Shown here in pieces: positions 25,141-35,271 of a DNA stretch of 64,000 nt. Under the pieces are notes generated by a model. The model worked only from the letters and a program-made list of their open reading frames with translations. It was not told the origin of the DNA and made no database searches. Source of the DNA: Pelomonas dachongensis (lineage in GTDB: Bacteria > Pseudomonadota > Gammaproteobacteria > Burkholderiales > Burkholderiaceae_C). The first letter of the stretch is position 1; every line of letters starts with the position of its first letter. Position numbers and translations under genes: made by a program. The stretch spans positions 124,001 to 188,000 of the forward strand of contig NZ_JBIGHY010000008.1 in NCBI RefSeq assembly GCF_043555865.1, written 5' to 3'.

Positions 25141-28100
25141 GCACCGCCCGCCTTCACCGGCGGGCGCGGATTGAAACCGCAAGGCAGTGCGCGAGGGCTG
25201 GCTGAAGCTCTGCACCGCCCGCCTTCACCGGCGGGCGCGGATTGAAACCACGCGGGCACGAACGAGCTGCGCCAGCCTGTGGTGCACCGCCCGCCTTCAC
25301 CGGCGGGCGCGGATTGAAACTGCAGCGGCCAGACCCTCGCCGCAAGGCTGGCACGCACCGCCCGCCTTCACCGGCGGGCGCGGATTGAAACTGCCAGTGG
25401 ACCGCAGCTATCAACCCCTGGCTCGCACCGCCCGCCTTCACCGGCGGGCGCGGATTGAAACGCGCTGGACCAGATCCGCGCCGCCATCGGCGACGGCACC
25501 GCCCGCCTTCACCGGCGGGCGCGGATTGAAACGACAACGAATACAGCCGCGCGTTCAACGCCTACCAGGCACCGCCCGCCTTCACCGGCGGGCGCGGATT
25601 GAAACAGGTCGTTGCCTTCCCTGTTGGCCGCCGCGTTCATGCACCGCCCGCCTTCACCGGCGGGCGCGGATTGAAACATGCAGCACTTCGGTTACCGGAT
25701 GCGCTACAACGCACCGCCCGCCTTCACCGGCGGGCGCGGATTGAAACTGGGCTCTGGCGGCACGCAGGGCACAGGGTCGGCCGCACCGCCCGCCTTCACC
25801 GGCGGGCGCGGATTGAAACTCGATCTCTGCCCGGTCCTTGTCGGCGACGCGGCGCACCGCCCGCCTTCACCGGCGGGCGCGGATTGAAACTACTTCAGCT
25901 CCACCTTCGCCGCCGCCAAGACCCGCACCGCCCGCCTTCACCGGCGGGCGCGGATTGAAACTACCCGCTGGACGTGAGCGGCACGGGCATCGCGCGCACC
26001 GCCCGCCTTCACCGGCGGGCGCGGATTGAAACACCGACATCATCACGAGCCTGCAGGCCGGCCAGGGCACCGCCCGCCTTCACCGGCGGGCGCGGATTGA
26101 AACATCGTGGCCCACCGGTGCGCGCACCCCGGTACGCCGCACCGCCCGCCTTCACCGGCGGGCGCGGATTGAAACTGCAAACGCAGGAGTGGTGCGAGTG
26201 GCTTGCCACGCACCGCCCGCCTTCACCGGCGGGCGCGGATTGAAACCCCCACCACGCCGACGCCGCCTTGGCTCAGCGCTTGCACCGCCCGCCTTCACCG
26301 GCGGGCGCGGATTGAAACGGTTCGTGAAGGTGAGCGACACCACGCACCAGCGCGCACCGCCCGCCTTCACCGGCGGGCGCGGATTGAAACCAGATTGCCG
26401 CCAAGTCCATGGGTGTCACCACGGCGCACCGCCCGCCTTCACCGGCGGGCGCGGATTGAAACGCCAAGTCTGCGCGGCGCTGGCCGGTGTGCAGGGCGCA
26501 CCGCCCGCCTTCACCGGCGGGCGCGGATTGAAACTCCTTGAAGGCGCCGCGCAAGGCAGTAGTCACTGGCACCGCCCGCCTTCACCGGCGGGCGCGGATT
26601 GAAACGGCGCGCCGGTGACCGTGACCCGCGAGACGCCCGGCACCGCCCGCCTTCACCGGCGGGCGCGGATTGAAACAGTTTTGTCCCGGCGAGCCTCTCA
26701 ACGCCACACAAGCACCGCCCGCCTTCACCGGCGGGCGCGGATTGAAACACGACGTAGCCGGCGAATTGGCTCTCCGGGAAACGCACCGCCCGCCTTCACC
26801 GGCGGGCGCGGATTGAAACAAGGGTTGGACGGTGCCCAGTGGGCAAGGTGCGGGCACCGCCCGCCTTCACCGGCGGGCGCGGATTGAAACCAGACGCGGA
26901 TGGCCACGGTGTCGTCATGGCTGGCACCGCCCGCCTTCACCGGCGGGCGCGGATTGAAACCCCGGCAATCAACGCGCAGAACAAGCGCAAGGCGGCACCG
27001 CCCGCCTTCACCGGCGGGCGCGGATTGAAACCTCTCCAAGTTCACCGAGCACGTCGGCAAGCACTCGCACCGCCCGCCTTCACCGGCGGGCGCGGATTGA
27101 AACACACGATGTGCCTGTACTACCCGACCAAGCTGGTGGCACCGCCCGCCTTCACCGGCGGGCGCGGATTGAAACTCGCGCCGGACGAACCACTACCGCG
27201 CCACCGTGCGGCACCGCCCGCCTTCACCGGCGGGCGCGGATTGAAACAAGGCCAGCCGATCCAACAGCTCAGTCTGCTCAGGCACCGCCCGCCTTCACCG
27301 GCGGGCGCGGATTGAAACTTGTCGAGTGGCTTGCCCTCCCAATCGATATCGTGCACCGCCCGCCTTCACCGGCGGGCGCGGATTGAAACCAGCGCACGCT
27401 CATCACCACCGGCAATGCCGCCGGCACCGCCCGCCTTCACCGGCGGGCGCGGATTGAAACCTCTCCAACTTCACCGAGCACGTCGGCAAGCACTCGCACC
27501 GCCCGCCTTCACCGGCGGGCGCGGATTGAAACAGGCGCTGGGGCTGGCTGGCCAGGTGATGGCCGCGCACCGCCCGCCTTCACCGGCGGGCGCGGATTGA
27601 AACAAGGCCAACGTGCAGCCCTTCGTCAAGGCGGGCGGCACCGCCCGCCTTCACCGGCGGGCGCGGATTGAAACTGCGCCTCCTTGTCGTGGGGCTCCAG
27701 CAGCGCGTGCACCGCCCGCCTTCACCGGCGGGCGCGGATTGAAACGATGCCGCCGCAGAGCCTGAGCCTGCTGGAGACGGCACCGCCCGCCTTCACCGGC
27801 GGGCGCGGATTGAAACTCACCCAAGACTGGCCCCGTGCCACTTCGAAGGGCACCGCCCGCCTTCACCGGCGGGCGCGGATTGAAACTCTGGTGCTGGGGC
27901 TGCGACAACATCGACGAGCGCACCGCCCGCCTTCACCGGCGGGCGCGGATTGAAACGTCCGGCGCGAGAACTGCGGCGCCTCGGTGTAGCGCACCGCCCG
28001 CCTTCACCGGCGGGCGCGGATTGAAACGAGATCGAGTAGACGCCTTTATCCATCGGCACCAGCACCGCCCGCCTTCACCGGCGGGCGCGGATTGAAACGC

Positions 28101-30106
28101 CTCGACGCTGCCGGGGCCATTGATGGCCTCCCGCACCGCCCGCCTTCACCGGCGGGCGCGGATTGAAACGTCGTTCAGGCGCTCCAGTACCTCGGGCACG
28201 ATGGCACCGCCCGCCTTCACCGGCGGGCGCGGATTGAAACCAGGTGTCGTCGTCTGGCTATCTCGTCGCCAAGGGGCACCGCCCGCCTTCACCGGCGGGC
28301 GCGGATTGAAACAGGCGTGGCTGCGCCACGATGCGGGCGATGGCGGGCACCGCCCGCCTTCACCGGCGGGCGCGGATTGAAACCAGGTGATGGGAATTAG
28401 GTGGCGTTGCGGCTCTGGCACCGCCCGCCTTCACCGGCGGGCGCGGATTGAAACCTCAACTGCCTGCCGTGACGTGGGCGCCTCTCGGCACCGCCCGCCT
28501 TCACCGGCGGGCGCGGATTGAAACACGGTCACGCTCTCCCACACGCTGGTGGGCTACAGCACCGCCCGCCTTCACCGGCGGGCGCGGATTGAAACCAGCC
28601 GGCGGCGGTGCGGGCACGGTTCGAGAGGTGCACCGCCCGCCTTCACCGGCGGGCGCGGATTGAAACCTCGGCAAGGCTGAGATGCGTCGGTCGGCGCGGC
28701 GCACCGCCCGCCTTCACCGGCGGGCGCGGATTGAAACTGTCCAACGAGGGCATGCCCCTCCCGCTGGACAAGCACCGCCCGCCTTCACCGGCGGGCGCGG
28801 ATTGAAACACGATGCCCAGCCTGTTCGATGCACTGGAAACCGGCACCGCCCGCCTTCACCGGCGGGCGCGGATTGAAACTGCATGCCGTTGCGGATGCTC
28901 TCCAGCCGCTGGGGCACCGCCCGCCTTCACCGGCGGGCGCGGATTGAAACTTGTCACCGGTCTTGTGGTGCCAGGTCAGGCCCAGCACCGCCCGCCTTCA
29001 CCGGCGGGCGCGGATTGAAACAAGGAGTGGGTGCAGCTGCGCCCGCGCAACGAAGGCACCGCCCGCCTTCACCGGCGGGCGCGGATTGAAACCCGAGACG
29101 GCCTACAACTTCGCGCCGAAGATCCTGCACCGCCCGCCTTCACCGGCGGGCGCGGATTGAAACGAGACACGCCAGGCGCCAAGCATGGCCGCGTCGCGCA
29201 CCGCCCGCCTTCACCGGCGGGCGCGGATTGAAACAAGGCGGCTGTCCTGGCCGCCAAAGCGAAGGACAGGCACCGCCCGCCTTCACCGGCGGGCGCGGAT
29301 TGAAACTAGCTTCGCCTCGCTGTTGGCGTTGTCGGCGCTGGCACCGCCCGCCTTCACCGGCGGGCGCGGATTGAAACTGGCTCAGCACGATGGCGTTGCC
29401 AAGGTCGCTGCGCACCGCCCGCCTTCACCGGCGGGCGCGGATTGAAACCTGCCCTGGCGATACGCCTCCTAGTTGGTGTCGGGCACCGCCCGCCTTCACC
29501 GGCGGGCGCGGATTGAAACGACTTCCGCTGGCCCGGCGATGGCGTCGTCTACAGGCACCGCCCGCCTTCACCGGCGGGCGCGGATTGAAACTTCATCATG
29601 GTCGAGGAAACGTGATGGCAGAGCAGCACCGACGAGCTGAGCCGCACCGCCCGCCTTCACCGGCGGGCGCGGATTGAAACACAACTGGGCTAGCCACGGC
29701 GCAGACGCGTGGCGGCACCGCCCGCCTTCACCGGCGGGCGCGGATTGAAACGAGAACAAGCCCCAGTTTGAGTTCAACCGGGTCCAGCACCGCCCGCCGT
29801 CACCGGCGGGCGCGGATTGAAACACCTGGTCGAGCAGACATCACGGCGGCTCGCAAAGCACCGCCCGCCTTCACCGGCGGGCGCGGATTGAAACCACGAG
29901 CTGATCGTGGCGGTCTGCGGCGAGGACGGCACCGCCCGCCTTCACCGGCGGGCGCGGATTGAAACACCACCACGCCGAGACGCGCCAGCTCACGCGGCGG
30001 CACCGCCCGCCTTCACCGGCGGGCGCGAATTGAAACTCGACGATGGTGCTGCGGCCCGTCATCCAGGCCGCACGGCCCGCCTTCACCGGCGGGCGCGGGT
30101 TGAACC
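25141..30106 (+). CRISPR. Type I-C CRISPR array: 70 repeats of 37 bp, 69 spacers
   Basis: Repeats begin GCACCGCCCGCC and end GCGCGGATTGAAAC; the period is 70-73 bases, giving spacers of 33-36 nt, except spacer 63 (29592-29643) at 52 nt. Each repeat can fold as an 8-bp stem (positions 5-12 with 19-26) with a 6-base loop, leaving an 11-nt 3' segment CGGATTGAAAC that matches the crRNA handle made by Cas5c. Repeats 1-65, 67 and 68 look identical. Repeat 66 (29787) has one change at position 13, repeat 69 (30000) one at position 29 and repeat 70 (30070) three, so the old end is on the right. Spacers 27 (27032-27066) and 33 (27461-27495) differ by one base. Long apparent reading frames across the array are artefacts of the repeat. 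Confidence 0.99.
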
Positions 30107-30221
30107 AAGGGTGACGTTCTGGCGCTGGGCATGCTTACCCCCAGAAAAGACTCCACCCAAGTCGCGGTGTAAGTTACGCCCTCGGCAGTTCGACCCATGG
30201 TCTTGTCAACGCGCACCCACC
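30107..30221 (+). other. Array trailer and upstream region of msrP
   Basis: 115 bases after the last, degenerate repeat. It must contain the promoter of the msrPQ genes. I could not assign promoter elements, and I see no terminator hairpin for the array transcript. Confidence 0.4.
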
Positions 30222-31190
30222 ATGCTCATCCGCATACCCTACCCCCACGAGCCGCAGCCCAGCGAGATCACCCCCCGCTCGGCCTATCTCAACCGCCGTT
30301 CGCTGATCGCCGCGCTCGGCGTTTCGGCGGCATCACCGCTCGCCCTCGCGCAATCCGCGCCCGGCGGCGGCAAGCTCGCCAAGCTGCCTGGCGCGCGGTC
30401 GGCCGTGCCCGGCGCGATGGTGCTGGACAAGCCCACCAGCTATGTCGACGCCACCTCGTACAACAACTTCTACGAGTTCGGCACGGACAAGTCCGACCCG
30501 GCGGAGCGGGCGCACACGCTCAAGCCGCGGCCGTGGACCGTTTCTGTCGAAGGCGAATGCGCCAAACCCGGCCGCTACGACCTGGACGCGCTAATGAAGC
30601 TCAGCGCCATGGAGGAGCGCATCTACCGGCTGCGCTGCGTCGAAGGCTGGAGCATGGTCATCCCCTGGGTGGGCTACTCGCTGTCGGAGCTGATCAAGCG
30701 CGCCGAGCCCACGGGCAAGGCCAAGTTCGTCGAGTTCACGACGCTGGCCGACCGCGCGCAGATGCCCGGCCTGCGCTCGGCCGTGCTGGACTGGCCCTAT
30801 GTCGAGGCGCTGCGCATGGACGAGGCCTTGCACCCGCTGGCGTTGCTGACCTTCGGCATGTACGGCGAGGTGCTGCCCAACCAGAACGGCGCGCCGGTGC
30901 GCGTCGTGCTGCCGTGGAAGTACGGTTTCAAGTCGGCCAAGAGCATCGTCAAGATCCGCTTCGTCGAGAAGCAGCCAAGGTCGAGTTGGGAAGAGAGCGC
31001 GCCGCAGGAGTACGGGTTCTACTCCAACGTGAATCCGGGCGTGCCGCACCCGCGCTGGAGCCAGGCCAGCGAGCGACGCATCGGCGAGGACGGTCTGTTC
31101 GCCAAGAAGCGGCCGACGCTGCTGTTCAACGGTTACGAGGCCCAGGTGGGGCAGTTGTACGCGGGCATGGACCTGAGGAAGAACTACTGA
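30222..31190 (+). CDS. msrP: Protein-methionine-sulfoxide reductase, molybdopterin subunit MsrP
   Basis: MsrP (YedY) repairs oxidised methionines in periplasmic proteins using a molybdenum cofactor, with electrons from MsrQ. The 322-residue protein has a twin-arginine signal (LNRRSLIAALG, about residues 26-36), so it is exported folded by Tat. The molybdenum-ligating cysteine is in YRLRCVEGWSM, with the sulfite-oxidase-type fold around it (TSYNNFYEFGTDKSDP, LPWKYGFKSAKSI). The ATG at 30222 is the first one after the CRISPR array that fits the family start. msrQ follows four bases after the stop codon. Confidence 0.96.
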   Translation: MLIRIPYPHEPQPSEITPRSAYLNRRSLIAALGVSAASPLALAQSAPGGGKLAKLPGARSAVPGAMVLDKPTSYVDATSYNNFYEFGTDKSDPAERAHTLKPRPWTVSVEGECAKPGRYDLDALMKLSAMEERIYRLRCVEGWSMVIPWVGYSLSELIKRAEPTGKAKFVEFTTLADRAQMPGLRSAVLDWPYVEALRMDEALHPLALLTFGMYGEVLPNQNGAPVRVVLPWKYGFKSAKSIVKIRFVEKQPRSSWEESAPQEYGFYSNVNPGVPHPRWSQASERRIGEDGLFAKKRPTLLFNGYEAQVGQLYAGMDLRKNY

Positions 31191-31194
31191 GCCG

Positions 31195-31806
31195 ATGAAG
31201 TCGTTGCTGACGGCGGCCCTGCTGAACCGCGCCGCCAAGCCCGTGCTGTTCCTGCTGTGCCTGACGCCGCTGGCCTGGCTGGTCTGGGGCGCGGTGGCGA
31301 ACCGGCTGGGCGCCAACCCTGCCGAGGCCATCATCCGCGGGCTGGGCGACTGGACGTTGCGTGGCCTGTGGTTGGCGCTGGCCGTCACGCCGCTGCGGGA
31401 ACTGACCGGCTTGGCCGCGCTGGCGCGCTTTCGGCGCATGCTGGGCGTGTTCACCTTTGTCTACGCATCGCTGCACCTGCTGGCCTACGGCTGGCTGGAC
31501 CAGGGGCTGGACCTGGCCGAGATTGCCGCCGACATCGTCAAGCGGCCGTTCATCCTGATGGGCTTCCTGGCCTGGGCATTGATGCTGCCGCTGGCGGCCA
31601 CGAGTTTCAACAAGGCCATCAAGGCATTGGGCGCAAAGCGCTGGCAGGCACTGCACAAGGTCGTCTACGCCGTGGGCGTGATCGCGCTGCTGCACTTCAT
31701 CTGGATGCGCGCCGGCAAGAGCAACTTCGCCGAGCCAGCGGTGTACGGCGCGATCCTGGCCGTGCTGCTGGGGTGGCGGGTCTACCGGCGCCTCACCCGA
31801 AAATAG
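31195..31806 (+). CDS. msrQ: Heme-binding membrane subunit MsrQ
   Basis: MsrQ (YedZ) is an inner-membrane b-type heme protein that passes electrons from quinols to MsrP. The 203-residue product has about six membrane helices and the heme-ligand histidines are seen in FVYASLHLLAYGW, WQALHKVVYAVGV and ALLHFIWMRAGK. It starts four bases after msrP, forming the usual two-gene operon. Confidence 0.95.
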   Translation: MKSLLTAALLNRAAKPVLFLLCLTPLAWLVWGAVANRLGANPAEAIIRGLGDWTLRGLWLALAVTPLRELTGLAALARFRRMLGVFTFVYASLHLLAYGWLDQGLDLAEIAADIVKRPFILMGFLAWALMLPLAATSFNKAIKALGAKRWQALHKVVYAVGVIALLHFIWMRAGKSNFAEPAVYGAILAVLLGWRVYRRLTRK

Positions 31807-31850
31807 CCCCGGCTGGGATAATCCGCCGCTTTGCGTCTGCGGCTGCGCCC

Positions 31851-33113
31851 ATGTCCCATCCCCTCTCCATCGACGTTGCCATCCTCGGCGGCGGCCCCGC
31901 GGGCTGCAGCGCCGCGTCGTGGCTGGCGCAGCTGGGATTGAGTACGCTGCTGGTCGAGCGCGAGCCGCAGCTGTGCGCCGCGCTGCGCGGGCTGGCGTTC
32001 CGCCAGGACTGGGTCCTGGGCCAGCCCGCCAGCACGCTGGCGGACCTGGCGCTTCACTACGCCGCCCAGGTCGAGACCATGCCGGGCCTGGCGCTGCGGC
32101 TGGGAACGAAGGCTGAGTCGGCGCGCCATGCGGCCGGCGCCTGGACGCTGCAGCTCGCTACCGGCGAACACGTGCAGGCGCGCGCGCTGCTGGTCGCCAC
32201 CGGCCTGCGGCTGCTGCGGCCGGCGCGCTACTTCGGCGTGCCCCATCCGCGCGTGCTGGATGCCACCACGCTGACCACACGCCGCGAGACGCTGGCACCC
32301 GGCCGCGCGCTGCTGCTGGGCGCTGGCGACAACGCGGCCGAGAACGCACTGTTCCTGGCCGAGCGCGGCTTCGAGGTGACCCTGTGGGCCCGCGGCAGCT
32401 GGCGTGCGCAGACCCATCTGATCCAGCGGGTCGATGCCCATCCCCGCATCCAGCAGCGCCTGGCCACGCCCCTGCCTGACGGGCTGCGCCCGGACGACAC
32501 CGGCGTGAGCGTCAGCTCCAGCCTCGGCGACGAGCGCTTTGACCTGGTCGCCGCGCTGCTGGGCTTCGAGCCTGAGCCCTCGGCCTTCGGCCTGCTCAGC
32601 GAGCACGACCGTCCGCACGCTTTCGTCGCCGGCGACGCCAGTGGCCGCTGGCACCCGTGCGTGCAGACAGCGCTGGCCGACGGTGTGCAGGCCGCCAAGC
32701 TCATCGAGCAGGCGCTGCGCCCGGAAGGCGCCACGGCCGCGCCGCAGCGCTTCAACAACCGCCAGGTCATCCACCTGCAGGGCCTGCGTTTCGACGCCAA
32801 CCTGGGCATCCTGGACTTCGAGCGCACCGGCCCGCAGCCCATCCAGGTGGATGCCGAAGTGAACCTCGGCGCGCTGCCCATCGTCGCGCGCGATGCCGAC
32901 ATCGGTCGCGTGCTGGACTACCGCCGCATCCGCACCGCCATCATCGAAGCGTGCACCACCGAGCACACCGACCTCGTCGAGGCGCTGGTGGGCAAGCTCA
33001 GCAACCGCCTGATGAGCATGGCCGGCGTCGTCGGCGTGCGCGTGAAGCTGACCAAGCTCGAGATCTTCCCGGACTGCGAAGTCGCCGTCAGCGCCGAAAC
33101 AGGGCAATGGTGA
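31851..33113 (+). CDS. FAD-dependent oxidoreductase fused to dihydroneopterin aldolase (FolB)
   Basis: This 420-residue protein joins two domains. Residues about 7-295 are a pyridine-nucleotide/FAD oxidoreductase of the thioredoxin-reductase-like fold: FAD-binding GGGPAGCSA at the start, a second dinucleotide site LLGAGDNAAEN near 160, and FVAGDASG with ALADGVQAAKLIE near the end of the domain. No CxxC redox motif is visible. Residues about 305-418 are a complete FolB domain (LGILDFERTG, VLDYRRIRTAI, HTDLVEALVG and KLTKLEIF with a lysine where the catalytic lysine is expected). FolB cleaves dihydroneopterin in folate synthesis. No internal stop or frameshift separates the parts. The role of the oxidoreductase part is unknown. 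Confidence 0.88.
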   Translation: MSHPLSIDVAILGGGPAGCSAASWLAQLGLSTLLVEREPQLCAALRGLAFRQDWVLGQPASTLADLALHYAAQVETMPGLALRLGTKAESARHAAGAWTLQLATGEHVQARALLVATGLRLLRPARYFGVPHPRVLDATTLTTRRETLAPGRALLLGAGDNAAENALFLAERGFEVTLWARGSWRAQTHLIQRVDAHPRIQQRLATPLPDGLRPDDTGVSVSSSLGDERFDLVAALLGFEPEPSAFGLLSEHDRPHAFVAGDASGRWHPCVQTALADGVQAAKLIEQALRPEGATAAPQRFNNRQVIHLQGLRFDANLGILDFERTGPQPIQVDAEVNLGALPIVARDADIGRVLDYRRIRTAIIEACTTEHTDLVEALVGKLSNRLMSMAGVVGVRVKLTKLEIFPDCEVAVSAETGQW

Positions 33114-33138
33114 CCCCCCCACGAACTCCCCGACCGCC

Positions 33139-34077
33139 ATGAACACCGACGTCATCGACCACGCCCCGGCCGCCTCCGCCGAAGACATCGCCGCCAAGAA
33201 GGCTGCGCACGAGATCAACAAGCTGTCCAAGCGCTTGCACCGCCAGGTGGGCCAGGCCATCGCCGACTTCAACATGATTGAAGACGGCGACAAGGTCATG
33301 GTGTGCCTGTCCGGCGGCAAGGACAGCTACGCGATGCTGGACATCCTGCTGAACCTGCAGCAGCGCGCCCCCATCAAGTTCAGCCTTATCGCCGTCAACC
33401 TGGACCAGAAGCAGCCCGGCTTTCCCGAGGAGGTGCTGCCCGCCTACCTGAAGAGCCGCGGCGTGGACTTCCACATCGAGAACCAGGACACGTACAGCAT
33501 CGTCAAGAAGCTCATCCCCGAGGGCAAGACGACGTGCAGCCTGTGCTCGCGCCTGCGCCGCGGGATCCTGTACCGAGTGGCGGGCGACCTGGGCTGTACC
33601 AAGATCGCGCTGGGCCACCACCGCGACGACATCGTCACGACGCTGTTCCTGAACATGTTCTTCGGCAGCCGCATGAAGGGCATGCCGCCCAAGCTGGTCA
33701 GCGACGACGGCAAGAACGTCGTCATACGCCCGCTGGCCTACGTGAAGGAGCCCGACCTCGTGCGTTGGGCCGAGCACCGCGAGTTCCCCATCATTCCGTG
33801 CAACCTGTGCGGCAGCCAGGAGAACCTGCAGCGCGTGCAGGTCAAGGCCATGATCAACGAGTGGGAGAAGCGCTACCCCGGCCGCATCGACAACATCTTC
33901 ACGGCCATGACGAACATCGTGCCCTCGCACATGATGGACAAGAAGCTGTTCCCGTTCGAGACCATGAAGGCCACGGGCCAGGCCGAGCCGGAGGGTGACA
34001 TCGCGTTCGACGACGACGAGAGCTGCGCCCCGCCGGCCACGGCCTCGGTCATCCGCCTGACGCGCGACGAGGCCTGA
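33139..34077 (+). CDS. ttcA: tRNA 2-thiocytidine biosynthesis protein TtcA
   Basis: TtcA makes 2-thiocytidine at position 32 of certain tRNAs using ATP and an iron-sulfur cluster. The 312-residue protein has the PP-loop SGGKDS near residues 58-63, the CxxC motif in TTCSLCSRLRRG, and the third region LGHHRDDIVTTLFLNMFFGS with the TtcA-typical IPCNLCGSQ. It begins 25 bases after the oxidoreductase-FolB gene, on the same strand, and is followed by a strong terminator. Confidence 0.97.
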   Translation: MNTDVIDHAPAASAEDIAAKKAAHEINKLSKRLHRQVGQAIADFNMIEDGDKVMVCLSGGKDSYAMLDILLNLQQRAPIKFSLIAVNLDQKQPGFPEEVLPAYLKSRGVDFHIENQDTYSIVKKLIPEGKTTCSLCSRLRRGILYRVAGDLGCTKIALGHHRDDIVTTLFLNMFFGSRMKGMPPKLVSDDGKNVVIRPLAYVKEPDLVRWAEHREFPIIPCNLCGSQENLQRVQVKAMINEWEKRYPGRIDNIFTAMTNIVPSHMMDKKLFPFETMKATGQAEPEGDIAFDDDESCAPPATASVIRLTRDEA

Positions 34078-34141
34078 TCCGTCGCTCGCTGCCGCAGCCG
34101 GCACCCGCCGAGCTGCAGTCCGTCACCGGCCCCGTGTGAAC

Positions 34142-34174
34142 ACGGCGCGCAGTTCCTAGACTGCGCGCCGTTTT
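34142..34174 (+). terminator. Rho-independent terminator after ttcA
   Basis: ACGGCGCGCAGT (34142-34153) and ACTGCGCGCCGT (34160-34171) form a perfect 12-bp stem with a 6-base loop, followed by TTTTC. It ends the upstream operon before the GH18 gene. Confidence 0.92.
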
Positions 34175-34191
34175 CATTTCCGGCCGCCCCC

Positions 34192-35193
34192 ATGCGCGTT
34201 CTGCACGGTGTCCTGTTCCTGACCCTGCTGGCAGCTTGCCAGCCGCATCGAACGCAGACGCGCTGCCAGCCTATCGTCGCGGTCTACCCGAGCTGGAAGC
34301 AGCAGGTGCTGCCGCCCGCCGAGATTCCCTGGCAGCAGTTCACCCACCTCGCGCTGGTGTTCGCGCTGCCCACGCCCGAGGGCGGGCTGGACACGCGCGC
34401 GCTGGATGATCTGGTCGCACCGCTGGTGGCCGAGGCGCATCGCCACCGCCGGCGCGTCGTCGTGTCCATCGGCGGCGCGCAGGGCTATGGCGATGCGTTC
34501 CAGCGCATCGCCGCGTCGCCGGAGCGGTCGCGCAGCTTCGCCACCGCGGTGCGCGATTACGTGGCCCGCCACCGGCTGGACGGCGTGGACATCGATTGGG
34601 AGTACTGGACCCGCCAGGCGCGCGACAGACAGGGCGGCAACGACCCCGTCGAAAGCCGCATGCTGGTGGAGCTGCTCGCCGCACTGCGAAGCCAGTTGCC
34701 GAAGGACGTGCTGCTGACCACCTCGGTGTTCGCCGGCCCCTGGATGGGCGAGCAGTACCTGCCCGAGCTGCAGCAGCATGTGGACCTGGTGGCCCTGATG
34801 TCGTTCGACTTCACCGGCCGTTGGGACGCATCGCCGGTGGGTCACCACGCGGACTGGTCGACCTTCAAGCAGAGCGTGCAGTTCCTTGTCGACCGCGGCT
34901 TTGCGCGCGACAAGATCCTGGCCGGCGTGCCGTTCTACGGCAAGCAATTCGCGGGCGGCGCCAACCGCGCGGTGTCGAACATCGCCTGGCGCGACCGGCA
35001 GCCCGGGCAGGCGCACGCCTTCTTTGAGACGCCCGAACTGGCGGCGCGCAAGGCGCAGTACGTCGTCGACGAGGGGCTGGCGGGCCTGATGGCGTTCGAG
35101 TTGAGCATGGACGCGCCGCCAGATTCGCCCGCCAGCCTGCTAGGCGCCGTCAACCGCCATCTGTCGCCCGCGTTGTGCAGGTCCAAAGACTGA
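34192..35193 (+). CDS. Glycoside hydrolase family 18 lipoprotein (chitinase-like)
   Basis: The 333-residue protein begins with a lipoprotein signal ending at the lipobox LLAAC (Cys16), so it is anchored in a membrane. The GH18 catalytic motif is DGVDIDWEYW (DxxDxDxE with the final Glu as acid) near residues 130-139, preceded by VVSIGG and followed by VALMSFDFTG, the conserved product-side strand. These enzymes cut beta-1,4-linked N-acetylglucosamine polymers, such as chitin, or peptidoglycan. The short, single-domain form with no chitin-binding module suggests a local role at the cell envelope, but this is inference. Confidence 0.9.
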   Translation: MRVLHGVLFLTLLAACQPHRTQTRCQPIVAVYPSWKQQVLPPAEIPWQQFTHLALVFALPTPEGGLDTRALDDLVAPLVAEAHRHRRRVVVSIGGAQGYGDAFQRIAASPERSRSFATAVRDYVARHRLDGVDIDWEYWTRQARDRQGGNDPVESRMLVELLAALRSQLPKDVLLTTSVFAGPWMGEQYLPELQQHVDLVALMSFDFTGRWDASPVGHHADWSTFKQSVQFLVDRGFARDKILAGVPFYGKQFAGGANRAVSNIAWRDRQPGQAHAFFETPELAARKAQYVVDEGLAGLMAFELSMDAPPDSPASLLGAVNRHLSPALCRSKD

Positions 35194-35271
35194 CATTTGG
35201 ATGCAGGTGCACACACTGCGGCAAACTGTCCGCCTGACGATACTGGCACAAGCCCAACCCAGGAGGCTCGC

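Noticed and set aside
26176..27352. Spacers 15 and 31 share a CGAGTGGCTTGCC-like stretch of 13 bases
   Set aside because: The rest of the two spacers is unrelated; not enough to call a shared target.
25141..30106. Dozens of 60-190 residue open frames across the array on both strands, with repeated PPAFTGGRGLK or FNPRPPVKAGGA motifs
   Set aside because: They are translations of the 37-bp CRISPR repeat and its spacers, not genes.
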